Assembly (NCBI GenBank): GCA_021849425.1
Contig: JAJZSY010000019.1
Span: forward strand, 1 to 48,833
Direction of reading: 5' to 3'
Source: Pseudomonadota bacterium
Lineage (GTDB): Bacteria > Pseudomonadota > Alphaproteobacteria > Acetobacterales > Acetobacteraceae
DNA length: 48,833 nt
Position 1 is the stretch's first letter. Each line of letters opens with the position of its first letter. The translations under genes and the position numbers were made by a program. Positions 16,751-28,129 of the stretch are shown here, piece after piece. The notes under the pieces were generated by a model. That model had not been told where the DNA came from. It did not search any database and was given only the letters and a program-made list of their open reading frames with translations.

Positions 16751-17680
16751 ATGACCGGAACGGCGGTTTTTCTTCAGCAGCTCGTCAACGGGCTGAGCCT
16801 GGGGGCGATGTACGCGCTGCTCGCACTCGGGTTCACGCTCGTCTATGGCATTCTCGAACTGATCAATTTCGCCCATTTCAACGTCTTCATGGTGGGGGCG
16901 TTTGTCGGCCTCATCGTGCTGCAATCCTTCGGCCTGCAGGGTCAGACGGTGCTTCTGCACGGCGCGCCCCTGGTTCTCGCGCTGCTCGCTTCCCTCGCGG
17001 TGACGATGTTGGCCTCCGGCGTGCTCGGCGTCCTGATCGAGCGCTACACCCTGCGGCCGATGCGCAACGTGCGCGGACCGATGGCGATGATCACCACGAT
17101 CGGCGTCTCCTATATCCTGTTCAACCTCGTGCTGCTGCTTACCAACGCGCAGGCGCTGAACTACCCCGACCCGATGCCGAGCGTCGACTATCATCTCGGC
17201 GGGGTGACGATCCGCCTCAAGGCGGTGATCATCTGGGTCGTCGCGGCGGTGCTGATGTGGGGGCTCAACCTGTTCGTCAGGCGATCCCGCCTCGGCAAGG
17301 CGATGCGCGCCGTCGCCCAGGACGCGGAGGCCGCGCGGATGATGGGCGTCGAGGTCGACCAGGTGGTGATGATCGCCTTTTTCGCCGGCTCGGCCCTGGC
17401 CGGCGCCGCCGGGATGATCTTTGGCCTCTACTACAATTTCACCCAGTACAGCATCGGCTACACGGCGGGCCTGCGCGCCTTCACCGCGGCCGTGCTCGGC
17501 GGCATCGGCAATGTGCCGGGGGCGATGGTGGGCGGCCTGCTCATCGGCCTGATCGAGACAATCGGAAGCCAGTACATCGCCGCGAAATGGGCCGATGTGA
17601 TCATTTTCTCGATCCTGATCTTCACGCTGGTCTTCCGCCCGGCCGGCCTGCTCGGCGCGCAGTCGCCCAACCGCTCGTAA
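16751..17680 (+). CDS. livH: ABC transporter permease, LivH type
   Basis: The 309-residue inner-membrane protein has about eight hydrophobic helices and the LivH hallmark start QQLVNGLSLGAMYALLALGF, followed by GILELINFAHF. GKAMRAVAQDAEAARMMGV is the cytoplasmic coupling loop (EAA-like) that contacts the ATPase. It starts 10 bases after livK and ends 6 bases before the fused livM-livG gene. Confidence 0.93.
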   Translation: MTGTAVFLQQLVNGLSLGAMYALLALGFTLVYGILELINFAHFNVFMVGAFVGLIVLQSFGLQGQTVLLHGAPLVLALLASLAVTMLASGVLGVLIERYTLRPMRNVRGPMAMITTIGVSYILFNLVLLLTNAQALNYPDPMPSVDYHLGGVTIRLKAVIIWVVAAVLMWGLNLFVRRSRLGKAMRAVAQDAEAARMMGVEVDQVVMIAFFAGSALAGAAGMIFGLYYNFTQYSIGYTAGLRAFTAAVLGGIGNVPGAMVGGLLIGLIETIGSQYIAAKWADVIIFSILIFTLVFRPAGLLGAQSPNRS

Positions 17681-17686
17681 GCGGCG

Positions 17687-19669
17687 ATGAAACGCCTCGC
17701 CTTGCTCTCGCCCCGCCAGCGCCAGGCGCTGTTCGCCGCCCTGCTGATGGTGCTGCTGCTGCTGCCCTTTCTCGGCATCGGTCAGGCGAATATCGATGTC
17801 GCGGCCAATAGCTGCGCCTATGCGGCACTGGCGCTCGGGCTGAACATCGTCGTCGGCTTCACCGGCCTGCTCGATCTCGGCTATGCCGCCTTCTTCGCCA
17901 TCGGCGCCTATGCCTACGGCATCCTGAACTCGTTCCAGCTTCACCCGCACTGGAACGCCGCCTGGGCGCCGCTCGCGGCGATCGGTTTCGTCGCGAAGCT
18001 TGGCGCGGGTGCGGCGGCGACGGTGCATTTCACCTTTCCCTTCTGGCTGATGCTGCCGGCTTCCGCCGTCATCGCCGCCTGTTTCGGCATGGCGTTCGGC
18101 GCGCCAACCCTGCGGCTGAAGGGGGACTATCTCGCTATCGTCACTCTCGGTTTCGGCGAAATCGTGCCGATCGTCGCGCGCAACTGGTCGTCGCTCACCA
18201 ATGGCGCCGAGGGGCTGAACGGCGTCGGTCCGCCGGTGCTGTTCGGCTATCGCTTCGGCATCAACGCGACACCTTATTACTATGTCGGCCTCGGCCTCGT
18301 GCTGCTGCTGCTGTTCATCTCGCTGCGGCTGAAACCCTCGCGGATCGGCCGGGCCTGGATGGCGGTGCGCGAGGACGAGATCGCCGCCGGCGCGATGGGC
18401 GTGCACACCACGCGGCTGAAGCTGCTCGCCTTCGCCATGGGCGCCGGGTTCGCCGGCATGACCGGCACGTTCTACATCGCCAAGCTGCAGACCGCGACGC
18501 CGGACATGTTCGACCTGCCGGTCTCGATCATGGTGCTGGTAATGATCGTGCTCGGCGGGCTCGCCAGCGTCTGGGGCGCCATTCTCGGCGCGGTGCTGCT
18601 GGAACTATTGCAAGCCTGGTTTCTGCCCGCCCTGTCCGGCTGGGTGCAGGGGCTCGGCAACGCGATCCATTCGCCCTTCCTGCAGAATCTCCAGCTCACC
18701 TCGGCCTCGGAGCTGATCTTCGGCATCATCCTGGTGACCATGATGCTCTACCGGCGCGACGGTATTGTTCCGGTCGGCCGGAACGAGGTGCGGCTGAGCT
18801 ACGAGCAGCAGGACGCCGCGGTTTCCCGCGGGGCTGCCCCAGCCGTGGCCAGGCTGCGCGCCGGACTCGCCGAGGCCAGCGCCGACGCACGGCCCGCGGC
18901 GCTCGAAATCCGCGACCTCACCGTGAAATTCGGCGGGCTGACCGCGCTGAAATCGGTTTCGCTCGATGTTCCGGCGGGCGGTATCGTCGCCGTGATCGGG
19001 CCGAATGGCTCGGGCAAATCCACCCTGTTCAACAGCATCACCGGCCTCGTGAAACCCTCCGCCGGCGTGGTGCGTTTCGCGGAGCGCGATCTGCTCGGCC
19101 TGCGGCCGGACCAGGTGCTGCGCGCCGGCGTCGCCCGGACGTTCCAGAACATACGCCTGTTCCCCAACCTCACGGTGATGGAAAACGTGCTGATCGGCCA
19201 GCACAGCCATCTCTCCGCCGGGGCCGCCGGGGCGGTGCTCGGCCTGCCCCGCGTGCGCGCCGAAGAGCGTGAGGCGCGGCAATTCGTGCTCGAATTGCTG
19301 GCGATGTTCGGCAACCGCCTGGTACCGCGGATCGACCAGGGCGTGGCGCAGCTCTCCTACGCCAATCGCCGCCGTGTCGAGATTGCCCGCGCCCTTGCCT
19401 CCCGCCCGCGCCTTTTGATGCTCGACGAACCCACGGCGGGGATGAACCCGGCGGAAAGCCTGGAACTTGCCGAGCAGATCGCCGCCTTCCGCGATTTCGG
19501 CCTCACGATCCTGCTGGTGGAGCACAAGCTCGATGTCGTCACCCGCCTCGCCGACAACGTGATCGTCCTCGACCATGGCGAGAAACTCGCCGAGGGACGG
19601 GCCGACGAGGTGCGCCGGAACGAAGCGGTAATCGAGGCCTATATCGGCCGGGGTGCGGTCGATGCCTGA
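17687..19669 (+). CDS. Fused ABC transporter permease-ATPase (LivM-LivG)
   Basis: One 660-residue chain carries a LivM permease (about residues 1-350, with helices and GLNIVVGFTGLLDLGYAAFF) and, after a linker (about 360-405), a LivG ATPase. The ATPase has Walker A GPNGSGKST at about 441-449, a signature region VAQLSYANRRRVEIARAL and Walker B LLMLDEPTAGMNP, then VEHKLDVV with the switch histidine. The signature lacks the classic SGGQ, as is normal for LivG. Fusions of this kind fix a 1:1 subunit ratio. LivF overlaps the 3' end by 8 bases. Confidence 0.92.
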   Translation: MKRLALLSPRQRQALFAALLMVLLLLPFLGIGQANIDVAANSCAYAALALGLNIVVGFTGLLDLGYAAFFAIGAYAYGILNSFQLHPHWNAAWAPLAAIGFVAKLGAGAAATVHFTFPFWLMLPASAVIAACFGMAFGAPTLRLKGDYLAIVTLGFGEIVPIVARNWSSLTNGAEGLNGVGPPVLFGYRFGINATPYYYVGLGLVLLLLFISLRLKPSRIGRAWMAVREDEIAAGAMGVHTTRLKLLAFAMGAGFAGMTGTFYIAKLQTATPDMFDLPVSIMVLVMIVLGGLASVWGAILGAVLLELLQAWFLPALSGWVQGLGNAIHSPFLQNLQLTSASELIFGIILVTMMLYRRDGIVPVGRNEVRLSYEQQDAAVSRGAAPAVARLRAGLAEASADARPAALEIRDLTVKFGGLTALKSVSLDVPAGGIVAVIGPNGSGKSTLFNSITGLVKPSAGVVRFAERDLLGLRPDQVLRAGVARTFQNIRLFPNLTVMENVLIGQHSHLSAGAAGAVLGLPRVRAEEREARQFVLELLAMFGNRLVPRIDQGVAQLSYANRRRVEIARALASRPRLLMLDEPTAGMNPAESLELAEQIAAFRDFGLTILLVEHKLDVVTRLADNVIVLDHGEKLAEGRADEVRRNEAVIEAYIGRGAVDA

Positions 19670-20399
19670 GGAAACCCTGCTCGAATTCGCCGGCGTGCAC
19701 ACCCATTACGGCGACCTCCACGTGCTCAAGGGTGTCGATTACACAGTCGCACGAGACGACATCGTGGTGCTGCTCGGCGGCAATGCCAGCGGCAAGTCGA
19801 CCACGATGAAGACGATCATGGGCACCGTTACCCCCTCGAAGGGCGAGGTGCGCTTCCGCGGCGCGCCGATCAACCGGCTCAGCACCTCGGAGCGGGTGAA
19901 GCGCGGCATCGCCCCGGTGCTGGAGGCGCGGCGGCTGTTCCCGCGCATGACGGTCTACGAGAATCTCGAAATGGGCGCCTATACGCGCAAGCGCGGCCCT
20001 GACTTCGACGAGGATCTTGAACGGGTCTACGCGCTGTTCCCCCGCGTGAAGGAACGCCGCCAGCAGCTCGCCGGCACGCTGTCCGGCGGCGAGCAGCAGA
20101 TGGTCGCGATCGGCCGCGCGCTGATGGCCCGCCCGGCGCTGATCTGCATGGACGAACCCTCGATGGGCCTCTCGCCGCGCTTCGTCGAGATCGTGTTCGG
20201 CATCATCCAGACGATCAACCGCCAGGGTGTGGCGATCTTCATGGTCGAGCAGAACGCCCACATGGCGTTGCAGATCGCCAGCCGCGGCTACGTGCTGCAG
20301 ACCGGCCGCGTCGTGCTCTCCGGCCCCGCCGCCGACCTCGCCGCCAACCCGGCGATCCGCGAGGCCTATCTCGGCGAGTTGCAGGTGGAGGACAGCTAG
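19662..20399 (+). CDS. livF: ABC transporter ATP-binding protein, LivF type
   Basis: The 245-residue ATPase has Walker A GGNASGKST (about residues 40-48), signature LSGGEQQMVAIGRALM, Walker B LICMDEPSMGLSP and the switch histidine in VEQNAHMAL. It completes the importer with LivH and the LivM-LivG fusion. The ATG at 19662 is preferred; an in-frame GTG 9 bases earlier is possible. Its TAG stop lies inside the CTAG end of a palindromic repeat. Confidence 0.92.
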   Translation: MPEETLLEFAGVHTHYGDLHVLKGVDYTVARDDIVVLLGGNASGKSTTMKTIMGTVTPSKGEVRFRGAPINRLSTSERVKRGIAPVLEARRLFPRMTVYENLEMGAYTRKRGPDFDEDLERVYALFPRVKERRQQLAGTLSGGEQQMVAIGRALMARPALICMDEPSMGLSPRFVEIVFGIIQTINRQGVAIFMVEQNAHMALQIASRGYVLQTGRVVLSGPAADLAANPAIREAYLGELQVEDS

Positions 20400-20500
20400 A
20401 GCATCATCCGATCAGATGGAGTCATCTGATCGGATGATGCTCTGATTATCAATATCATAGAGCACTACATCCGATCCGGATGGATCGGAAAGTGCTCTAG
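20396..20500. repeat. Two-hairpin palindromic element, copy 1, between livF and mntH
   Basis: The 105-base unit starts and ends with CTAG. The first hairpin has a perfect 21-bp stem (20399-20419 with 20424-20444) and loop GAGT. After a linker (TGATTATCAATATCAT) a second hairpin has an 8-bp outer stem AGAGCACT / AGTGCTCT and a 7-bp inner stem CCGATCC / GGATCGG. Both ends overlap stop codons: TAG of livF and, on the other strand, TAG of mntH. A second copy lies at 38032-38142 in the opposite direction. Between these convergent genes it could also act as a two-way terminator. Confidence 0.85.
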
Positions 20501-21798
20501 CCCGGCAGCGGCATATTCACGCCGAAAATCTGCAGGAGCAGAACGACGTTGAGCCCGAGGATCACGATCGCGCCGCCGATCGCGGCGATGGCGGTGATCC
20601 CGCGCACCGCGAGCGCGCCCATCAGCGCCCGCCGCGTGGAAAACCACAGCAATGCCAGCATCGGCACCGGCAGCGCCAGGCTCAGCACCACCTGGCTGAG
20701 CACCAGCGCTCGTGTCGGGTTCACGCCAAGGCCGATCACCACGAAGCCGGGGATCATGGTCAGCGCCCGGCGAAGCCAGATCGGGATCGAAAACCCGACA
20801 AATCCCTGCATCACCATCTGCCCCGCCAGCGTGCCCACTACGGAGGACGACACGCCGGAGGCCAGCAGCGAAATGAGGAAGATCACGGCGGCACCGGCGC
20901 CGAGCAGCGGCGAGAGCGTGCGATAGGCCTCGCCGATTTCGGCGATCCCCTGATGCGCCGGATGGAAGGCGCCGGCGGCCATCGCCACCATCGCCATGTT
21001 CACCAGCCCGGCGACCCCGAGCGCCGCAAGCACCTCGATATTGGAATAGCGCACCAGCCGCCGGCGCTGCGCCGCATCCTGCGGCGCCACCCGCGCGCCG
21101 GAGAGGCCGGAATGCAGGAAGAGCGCGTGCGGCATCACCGTGGCGCCGACGATGCCGACCGCGATCGTCAGCGCCTCGGCATCCGGCAGGGACGGCAGCA
21201 CCGTATGCAAGGCCGCCTGCCGCCAGTGAACCGGCACGATCAGCAGCTCGGCGAGGTAGCAGAGCGCGATGACGCCGACGAGCGCGCCGATCGCCAGTTC
21301 CATCGGCCTGAAACCGCGCCGGTCGAGCAGCAGGATGCCGTAGGTGATGATCCCGGTAATGGCCATGCCCGCCATCAGCGGCAGATGCGCGAGCAGGGCG
21401 ATCCCGATCGCGCCGCCAAGGAACTCGGCGAGATCGGTCGCCATGGCGGCGATCTCGCTGATGATCCACATCGGAATGGTCAGCGCCGGCGGCAGCGTGT
21501 CGCGGCATAGCTCCGCGAGATTCCGCCCGGTGACGATTCCGAGCCGGGCGGACAGCCCCTGGAACAGCATGGCGATCAGGCTGGCGAGCAGTACCACCCA
21601 GAGCAGGTCATAGCCGTAGCGGGCGCCGGCCTGGATGTTCGTCGCGAAATTGCCGGGGTCCATATACGCGATCGAGGCGACAACCGCGGGGCCGGCAAAG
21701 ATCAGCGGATTGCGCCATCCGGCGCGCCCGGCCAGCCGGTCCGCGACGGCGCGTGCCGTCCGTTCGCTCAGCCCTGGCCGGGAAACAAGGTCGCTCAC
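20497..21798 (-). CDS. mntH: NRAMP-family Mn2+/H+ symporter
   Basis: The 433-residue inner-membrane protein has about eleven helices, the metal-binding DPGN of helix 1 (SIAYMDPGNFATN) and MPHALFLHS of helix 6. It imports manganese and probably some iron with protons. The start is a GTG; no better ATG exists nearby and the ribosome-binding site is weak. A palindrome resembling the MntR box lies 23 bases upstream, implying repression by manganese. The stop codon is provided by the palindromic element. Confidence 0.93.
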   Translation of the reverse strand: MSDLVSRPGLSERTARAVADRLAGRAGWRNPLIFAGPAVVASIAYMDPGNFATNIQAGARYGYDLLWVVLLASLIAMLFQGLSARLGIVTGRNLAELCRDTLPPALTIPMWIISEIAAMATDLAEFLGGAIGIALLAHLPLMAGMAITGIITYGILLLDRRGFRPMELAIGALVGVIALCYLAELLIVPVHWRQAALHTVLPSLPDAEALTIAVGIVGATVMPHALFLHSGLSGARVAPQDAAQRRRLVRYSNIEVLAALGVAGLVNMAMVAMAAGAFHPAHQGIAEIGEAYRTLSPLLGAGAAVIFLISLLASGVSSSVVGTLAGQMVMQGFVGFSIPIWLRRALTMIPGFVVIGLGVNPTRALVLSQVVLSLALPVPMLALLWFSTRRALMGALAVRGITAIAAIGGAIVILGLNVVLLLQIFGVNMPLPG

Positions 21799-21820
21799 CG
21801 CAATCGAAGCCCACCCATGA

Positions 21821-21840
21821 AAATGTAGCCGAGGCTATAT
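21821..21840 (-). promoter_or_regulatory. MntR-like operator upstream of mntH
   Basis: AAATGTAGCCGAGGCTATAT holds the perfect palindrome TAGCC-GA-GGCTA, and 7 of 8 bases match in the longer arms. It resembles the enterobacterial MntR box around TAGC...GCTA and sits in the expected promoter of mntH. Recognition by MntR or another Mn sensor is inferred. Confidence 0.5.
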
Positions 21841-21887
21841 ATAGGGCAGCAGGCAGGATTTTGAAGAGGCGGGCGAGCGGTCACGCT

Positions 21888-21927
21888 GAAAACAAAGCGC
21901 CGGCCGGAGCGGAACTCCGGCCGGCGC
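21888..21927 (-). terminator. Rho-independent terminator after carD
   Basis: A perfect 13-bp GC-rich stem (21897-21909 with 21915-21927, 5-base loop) is followed on the minus strand by TTTGTTTT. It lies 52 bases past the carD stop and separates it from mntH. Confidence 0.8.
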
Positions 21928-21978
21928 CATGTCCGAATCGTGCGGAGAGTCGGTCGGGCAGGCCCCGGCCGGCTCGGC

Positions 21979-22779
21979 TCACTCGGCCTTCAGGAAGTCG
22001 AGCAGCTTGTCGATCGCGCCCTGCTTGTCGAGCCCCTCCAGCGCGCCGTATTCGGCGGCGAGACGGTCGAGCGCCTGCTCGAAGATCTGCCGTTCGGAGA
22101 AACTCTGGTCCGGCTGGCCGGCATTGCGGTGCAGGTCCCGCACCACTTCGGCAATCGCCATCGGGTCGCCGGAATTGATCTTCGCCTCGTATTCCTGCGC
22201 CCGGCGCGACCACATCGTGCGCTTCACCCGGGCACGGCCCTTGAGAGCGGCGAGCACCTCGTCGAACTGCTTGCGGCTGGAGAGCTTTCGCAGGCCCGCC
22301 GTGCGCGCCTTGTTCACCGGCACCCGCAGGGTCATGCGGTTTTCGTCGAAGGTGATGTGGATCAGTTCGAGCTTCTGGCCGGCGATCTCCTCGGCGGCGA
22401 TGCGCTCAACCTTGCCAACGCCATGAGTAGGGTAGACGACGTGATCGCCGGGTTTGAAGGTTTCGGCCTTGGCAATCGCGCGTTGCGGCAGCACGGGACG
22501 CGGGCCTGGCGGGGGCAGCGCATCGCGTTCGACTTCGGAAGTTTCGGGTTCAGTCTGGGCGGTATTCGGGCTGGGCATATCGGGCTGTGAGTCCTTCTCG
22601 GTCTTGGCCGCCTGTGCATCGGCGGCAGTTCTGGCGGTGCGGCGTGGCGTCGCCTTTTCTGGCCGCAGTTCAGTTGGGGGAGCCGCCACTTTACTGGCAG
22701 CCTTTGAACGGGACGCCTTGGCACTGTTGCTGACTTCCGCACCGGCGGACGCCGGATCGGTAGGAGCGGGTCGTTTCAT
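21979..22779 (-). CDS. carD: CarD-family transcriptional regulator
   Basis: The 266-residue protein has a low-complexity N-terminus of about 105 residues (Ala, Pro, Lys, Glu rich) followed by the RNA polymerase-interacting domain (FKPGDHVVYPTHGVGKVERI) and a helical DNA-binding domain with WSRRAQEYEAKINSGDP and SFSERQIFEQAL. CarD binds the RNAP beta subunit and stabilises open complexes, often at rRNA promoters. The long N-terminal tail is the odd part, since many CarD proteins have only about 160-170 residues. GAGG lies 7 bases from the ATG. FdxA is upstream on the same strand. Confidence 0.93.
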   Translation of the reverse strand: MKRPAPTDPASAGAEVSNSAKASRSKAASKVAAPPTELRPEKATPRRTARTAADAQAAKTEKDSQPDMPSPNTAQTEPETSEVERDALPPPGPRPVLPQRAIAKAETFKPGDHVVYPTHGVGKVERIAAEEIAGQKLELIHITFDENRMTLRVPVNKARTAGLRKLSSRKQFDEVLAALKGRARVKRTMWSRRAQEYEAKINSGDPMAIAEVVRDLHRNAGQPDQSFSERQIFEQALDRLAAEYGALEGLDKQGAIDKLLDFLKAE

Positions 22780-22900
22780 GCTGAACCTCGAAAGCGAAGC
22801 GATCAAGGGCGCGTATCGCACCACTCAAAAGCCGGACGAACACCGGATCAGCATTGATACCACAAATTTCAGTCCCGGTGAACGCCCGGCCGCGGAACGC

Positions 22901-23233
22901 TCAATCCTTGTGTGGTTCCGGCGACAGCAACTCCGCCTTGCCAGGCCGGTCCTTCCACTCGTCAGCATCCGCTGGCGGGGTCCCCTTCCTCGTGATGTTC
23001 GGCCAGGCGGCCGCGAGTTCACGGTTTTTCTCGATCCAGGCTGATGCCTTGGAGTCGGAATCAGGGACAATGGCCTCGGCCGGGCATTCGGGCTCGCACA
23101 CACCGCAGTCGATACATTCGTCCGGGTGGATCACCAGCATGTTCTCGCCCGCGTAGAAACAGTCGACCGGACAGACCTCGACGCAGTCCATATACTTGCA
23201 CTTGATGCAGTTTTCGGTGACCACATAGGTCAT
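22901..23233 (-). CDS. fdxA: 7Fe ferredoxin FdxA ([3Fe-4S][4Fe-4S])
   Basis: The 110-residue protein begins [17 protein letters not shown] and has the cysteine pattern C9, C12, C17, C21 then C40, C43, C46, C50, which binds one 3Fe-4S and one 4Fe-4S cluster. It is a cytoplasmic electron carrier. CAGGAG lies about 7 bases upstream of the chosen ATG. It sits in the alphaproteobacterial helicase - S4 - fdxA - carD order. Confidence 0.93.
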   Translation of the reverse strand: MTYVVTENCIKCKYMDCVEVCPVDCFYAGENMLVIHPDECIDCGVCEPECPAEAIVPDSDSKASAWIEKNRELAAAWPNITRKGTPPADADEWKDRPGKAELLSPEPHKD

Positions 23234-23310
23234 CGGGCACTCCTGAGCATGGGATGGATCGATCGGCGATATGCCCCCAACAGCCCGCCAGCGCAAGGCG
23301 GCGGCCTGCA

Positions 23311-23607
23311 TCAGTCCTCTGCAACAATCTCGTAGAGCAGGCGCGCCTCGGCGGCAGGGCCGCGTCGCGCACCCAGCGCGATCACCCGCACGACCAGGAT
23401 TCCCTGCGGCAAGGCGAGGGTCAGCACATCGCCGGGACGGAGTTTTGCATGCGGCTTTTCGGTGATCTGACGATTGATCCTCACGCCGCCAGCCGCGACG
23501 AGCCGTGCCGCGACGCCGCGGGTCTTGGCGAAACGCGCATGGAACAGGAACTTGTCGAGCCGTTGCCAGGCGGCATCCTCGCCGCCTGCCGGCTCAGGAG
23601 GCGGCAC
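23311..23607 (-). CDS. S4-domain RNA-binding protein (Hsp15-like)
   Basis: The 98-residue protein has an S4 domain at about residues 13-70 ([35 protein letters not shown]). Hsp15 recycles stalled 50S subunits that carry nascent chains. The proposed GTG start at 23607 overlaps the end of the helicase gene by 14 bases, suggesting translational coupling; no ATG is available close to the domain. It is shorter than E. coli Hsp15. Confidence 0.82.
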   Translation of the reverse strand: MPPPEPAGGEDAAWQRLDKFLFHARFAKTRGVAARLVAAGGVRINRQITEKPHAKLRPGDVLTLALPQGILVVRVIALGARRGPAAEARLLYEIVAED

Positions 23608-26107
23608 GCCGAAGCGCGGCCAGCGCCGCGAAGGGATGGTCGGGATTGGGCGGCGGGGCCGGGCGCGCGACCTTGCGCGGCGCTGCCGCCGGCCCGCGCT
23701 TGTGGCGCCGCAATTCAACCATCGGCGGGCGCGGCGGACCGAACATGCCCGGCGCCATCGCCTCACCGGGAATGAGACGCAGGCCGAGGCCGCGCAGCAC
23801 CGCCGGCAGATCCTCCAGGCCCACGCCCAGCCGCGGAGCGAGCATCTGCGGCACCGGCGCCGGGCGGCGGCGGGCGGCATGGCGCAGTTCGCCCGCCAGA
23901 CGCTCGGCGATATCGAGGCGAATCGCCTGCGGACCGGCCACCACCCAGCCGAGATACGCGGCGAGCCCCGCCGGCCAGTCCGGCGCCGGAATCGAGACGA
24001 GGCCGGGCGCAGGCAGGTCGGGCAGCGCCCGGCGGTGCCAGGCGGACCACAGCACCGCCCGCAGCACCGCCGCGCGGGGTTTCAGCAGCGCCGGCATGTA
24101 GAGCGCGAAAGCGCCCTCCCGCACACCGATCCGGCGCAGTTGCGCCCGCAATTCCCCCCCCGCCCCGCCCGGCGCCAGCACGCCGGCCTGCTCGGCCAGC
24201 CGGTGCAGCGGCCCGCGCAGCGCCGGATCCGCCTCGGCCGCCTTCGCCGCGGCGAAGAGCGGCGCCAGCCCCTCGGCGATCACGCCATCGACGAAGCGGG
24301 CGAGCCGCGCGCGCACGGCCTCGCGCTGCGATCCGTCGAGAAACTCGCTGTCGATCACCTCGACCGCCGGCGCCAGCAGCGTGGCGCCGCGCCGCAGCCG
24401 GGCGACGGGCACGCCTTGCCAGGCAATCGCGCCCGCCGGCCCGAGCGCGAAGTCGCCATCCCCCGCCGCCTCCAGCCGGGAGACCCGGCGCGGCATCTCG
24501 CCTGCCAGGGCGCGCCGCGCCGCCCGCAGCACGATCCGCTTGTCCGCCCCGCCCACCGAGGCGTCCGGCTCGAAACGGAACCCCTCGATCCGCCCGACCG
24601 GATGCCCCTCGACCACCACATCGCCCGCCCGCGTCACGGCGGACAGCAGCTCGGCGGTCTCGGCCTGTTCCAGCCGCCGGGTCAGCCGCGCCGCCCGGCG
24701 ATCGACGAAGCGGGCCATCAGCTTCTCGTGCAACGCGTCAGAGAGCAGATCCTCCGCCTCGCGCGCGCGGCCCTGCCAGTGCGCGGCATCGCGCACCCAG
24801 TCGGCGCGGGCCGCGATGTAGGCCCAGATCCGCACCTCGGTCAGCCGCTGCATCAGCGTGTCGATATCGCCATCTGTGCGCCCGAGCCCGCCGATCTGCC
24901 CGGAAACCCAGTCCTGCGGCAACACGCCATCGCGCAGCAGATGGGTGAAGACCCGCGCGCAGAGCCGCGTGTGGTGGTCGGTGGCGAGCTTGCGGAAATC
25001 CGGGATCTGGCACGCGTCCCAGAGCAGCCGCACGGCGCGGCCGCCCCGCGCGGCTTCGCGGATCGCCGGGTCGTGCGCCAGCGCCGACAGCACGAGCACA
25101 TCCGACGCATCGTTGCCGCGCACGAGCCCCGCGCGGTCGGGTGGCGCGAGCAGGCTGGCCAGCAGCGCATCGGGCGAGGTGAAATCCAGCGCCGCGTTTC
25201 GCCAGGCGAGCTGTTCCAGCGGCTCGAAGGCATGCGCCTCGACCGCGCCGACCAGTTCCTCGGTCAGCGGCGGGCAGGTGCCAGTGGAGCCGAACGTGCC
25301 GTCGCGCATCCCCCGCCCGGCGCGGCCGGCGATCTGCGCCACCTCGCTCGCGGTCAGCAGACGCGGGCGGTGCCCGTCGAATTTCGACAGTCCGGCGAAG
25401 GCGACATGGTCGACATCCATGTTCAGCCCCATCCCGATCGCATCGGTCGCGACCAGGAAATCGACTTCCTTTTCCTGATAGAGCGCCACCTGGGCGTTGC
25501 GCGTGCGCGGCGAGAGCCGCCCCATGACCACCGCGCAGCCGCCGCGCCGGGTGCGCACCGCCTCGGCGATCGCGTAGACCTCGGCGGCCGAGAAGGCGAC
25601 GATGGCCGAGCGCGGCGGCAGGCGGGAGAGCTTGGCCGGCCCTGCATGCGACAGCCGCGACAGGCGCGGCCGCGTTTCGATCTCGGCCTCGGGCACGAGA
25701 CGGCGGAGCAGCCGGCGGATCGTCTCGGCGCCGAGGAACATGGTCTCCACCATGCCGCGCGCGTGAAGCAGACGGTCGGTGAAGACGTGGCCGCGATCGG
25801 GATCGGCGCAGAGCTGAATCTCGTCCACCGCGACGAATTCGACTTTCCGGTCGAGCGGCATGGCCTCGACGGTGCAGCTGAACCAGCGCGCCTCGGCCGG
25901 CACGATCTTTTCCTCGCCGGTGATCAGTGCCACATGCCGCGCCCCCTTCGCGGCCACCATCCGGTCGTAATTCTCGCGCGCGAGCAGGCGGAGCGGAAAG
26001 CCGATGATTCCGGAGGAATGGGCCAGCAGCCGTTCGATGGCGAGATGGGTCTTGCCCGTGTTGGTCGGGCCAAGCACCGCCTTCACACGCGGGGCGAATC
26101 CGGACAT
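23594..26107 (-). CDS. SUV3-like ATP-dependent RNA helicase
   Basis: The 837-residue protein is a superfamily 2 helicase of the mitochondrial SUV3 type. It has Walker [10 protein letters not shown] at about residues 13-21, motif [17 protein letters not shown] motif V ([16 protein letters not shown]) and motif [10 protein letters not shown]. The C-terminal third is rich in Arg, Pro and Ala, with a basic tail. In mitochondria SUV3 works with an exoribonuclease in RNA decay; the bacterial role is not established. The S4 gene overlaps its 3' end. It is divergent from htpG. Confidence 0.88.
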   Translation of the reverse strand: MSGFAPRVKAVLGPTNTGKTHLAIERLLAHSSGIIGFPLRLLARENYDRMVAAKGARHVALITGEEKIVPAEARWFSCTVEAMPLDRKVEFVAVDEIQLCADPDRGHVFTDRLLHARGMVETMFLGAETIRRLLRRLVPEAEIETRPRLSRLSHAGPAKLSRLPPRSAIVAFSAAEVYAIAEAVRTRRGGCAVVMGRLSPRTRNAQVALYQEKEVDFLVATDAIGMGLNMDVDHVAFAGLSKFDGHRPRLLTASEVAQIAGRAGRGMRDGTFGSTGTCPPLTEELVGAVEAHAFEPLEQLAWRNAALDFTSPDALLASLLAPPDRAGLVRGNDASDVLVLSALAHDPAIREAARGGRAVRLLWDACQIPDFRKLATDHHTRLCARVFTHLLRDGVLPQDWVSGQIGGLGRTDGDIDTLMQRLTEVRIWAYIAARADWVRDAAHWQGRAREAEDLLSDALHEKLMARFVDRRAARLTRRLEQAETAELLSAVTRAGDVVVEGHPVGRIEGFRFEPDASVGGADKRIVLRAARRALAGEMPRRVSRLEAAGDGDFALGPAGAIAWQGVPVARLRRGATLLAPAVEVIDSEFLDGSQREAVRARLARFVDGVIAEGLAPLFAAAKAAEADPALRGPLHRLAEQAGVLAPGGAGGELRAQLRRIGVREGAFALYMPALLKPRAAVLRAVLWSAWHRRALPDLPAPGLVSIPAPDWPAGLAAYLGWVVAGPQAIRLDIAERLAGELRHAARRRPAPVPQMLAPRLGVGLEDLPAVLRGLGLRLIPGEAMAPGMFGPPRPPMVELRRHKRGPAAAPRKVARPAPPPNPDHPFAALAALRRAAS

Positions 26108-26244
26108 GGGCCGAGTTTGGCGTTTCCGCCGGCAAATGCAAGGCGCAACCCACCGCGCGGCGATTGCAGAACCGCAACACCTCCCCTATCTCGCGGAGCA
26201 CGATCCGCTCCATGAGCGCGACACCTTGCCGTGAGGATTTTCTG

Positions 26245-28065
<1,821 letters not shown>

Positions 28066-28073
28066 CATTTCGG

Positions 28074-28102
28074 GGCGCCGACCGGGCTGACCGGTCGGCG
28101 CC
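28074..28102. terminator. Probable bidirectional terminator between htpG and the dipeptidase gene
   Basis: GGCGCCGACCGG and CCGGTCGGCGCC form a perfect 12-bp stem around a 5-base loop, centred in the 64-base gap between convergent genes. There is no T run, so its strength as a Rho-independent terminator is uncertain. Confidence 0.5.
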
Positions 28103-28129
28103 GCAACCCTATCGAACCGCCGCCTTGGC

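Noticed and set aside
15514..16752. Minus-strand frame of about 400 codons opposite livK
   Set aside because: Its composition (Gly, Arg, Val, His rich, no motifs) is that of an antisense shadow. The plus strand holds a complete LivK with a signal peptide.
23474..26215. Plus-strand frame of about 900 codons opposite the helicase
   Set aside because: It is extremely rich in Arg, Pro, Gly and His and has no motif. The minus strand encodes all helicase motifs in order.
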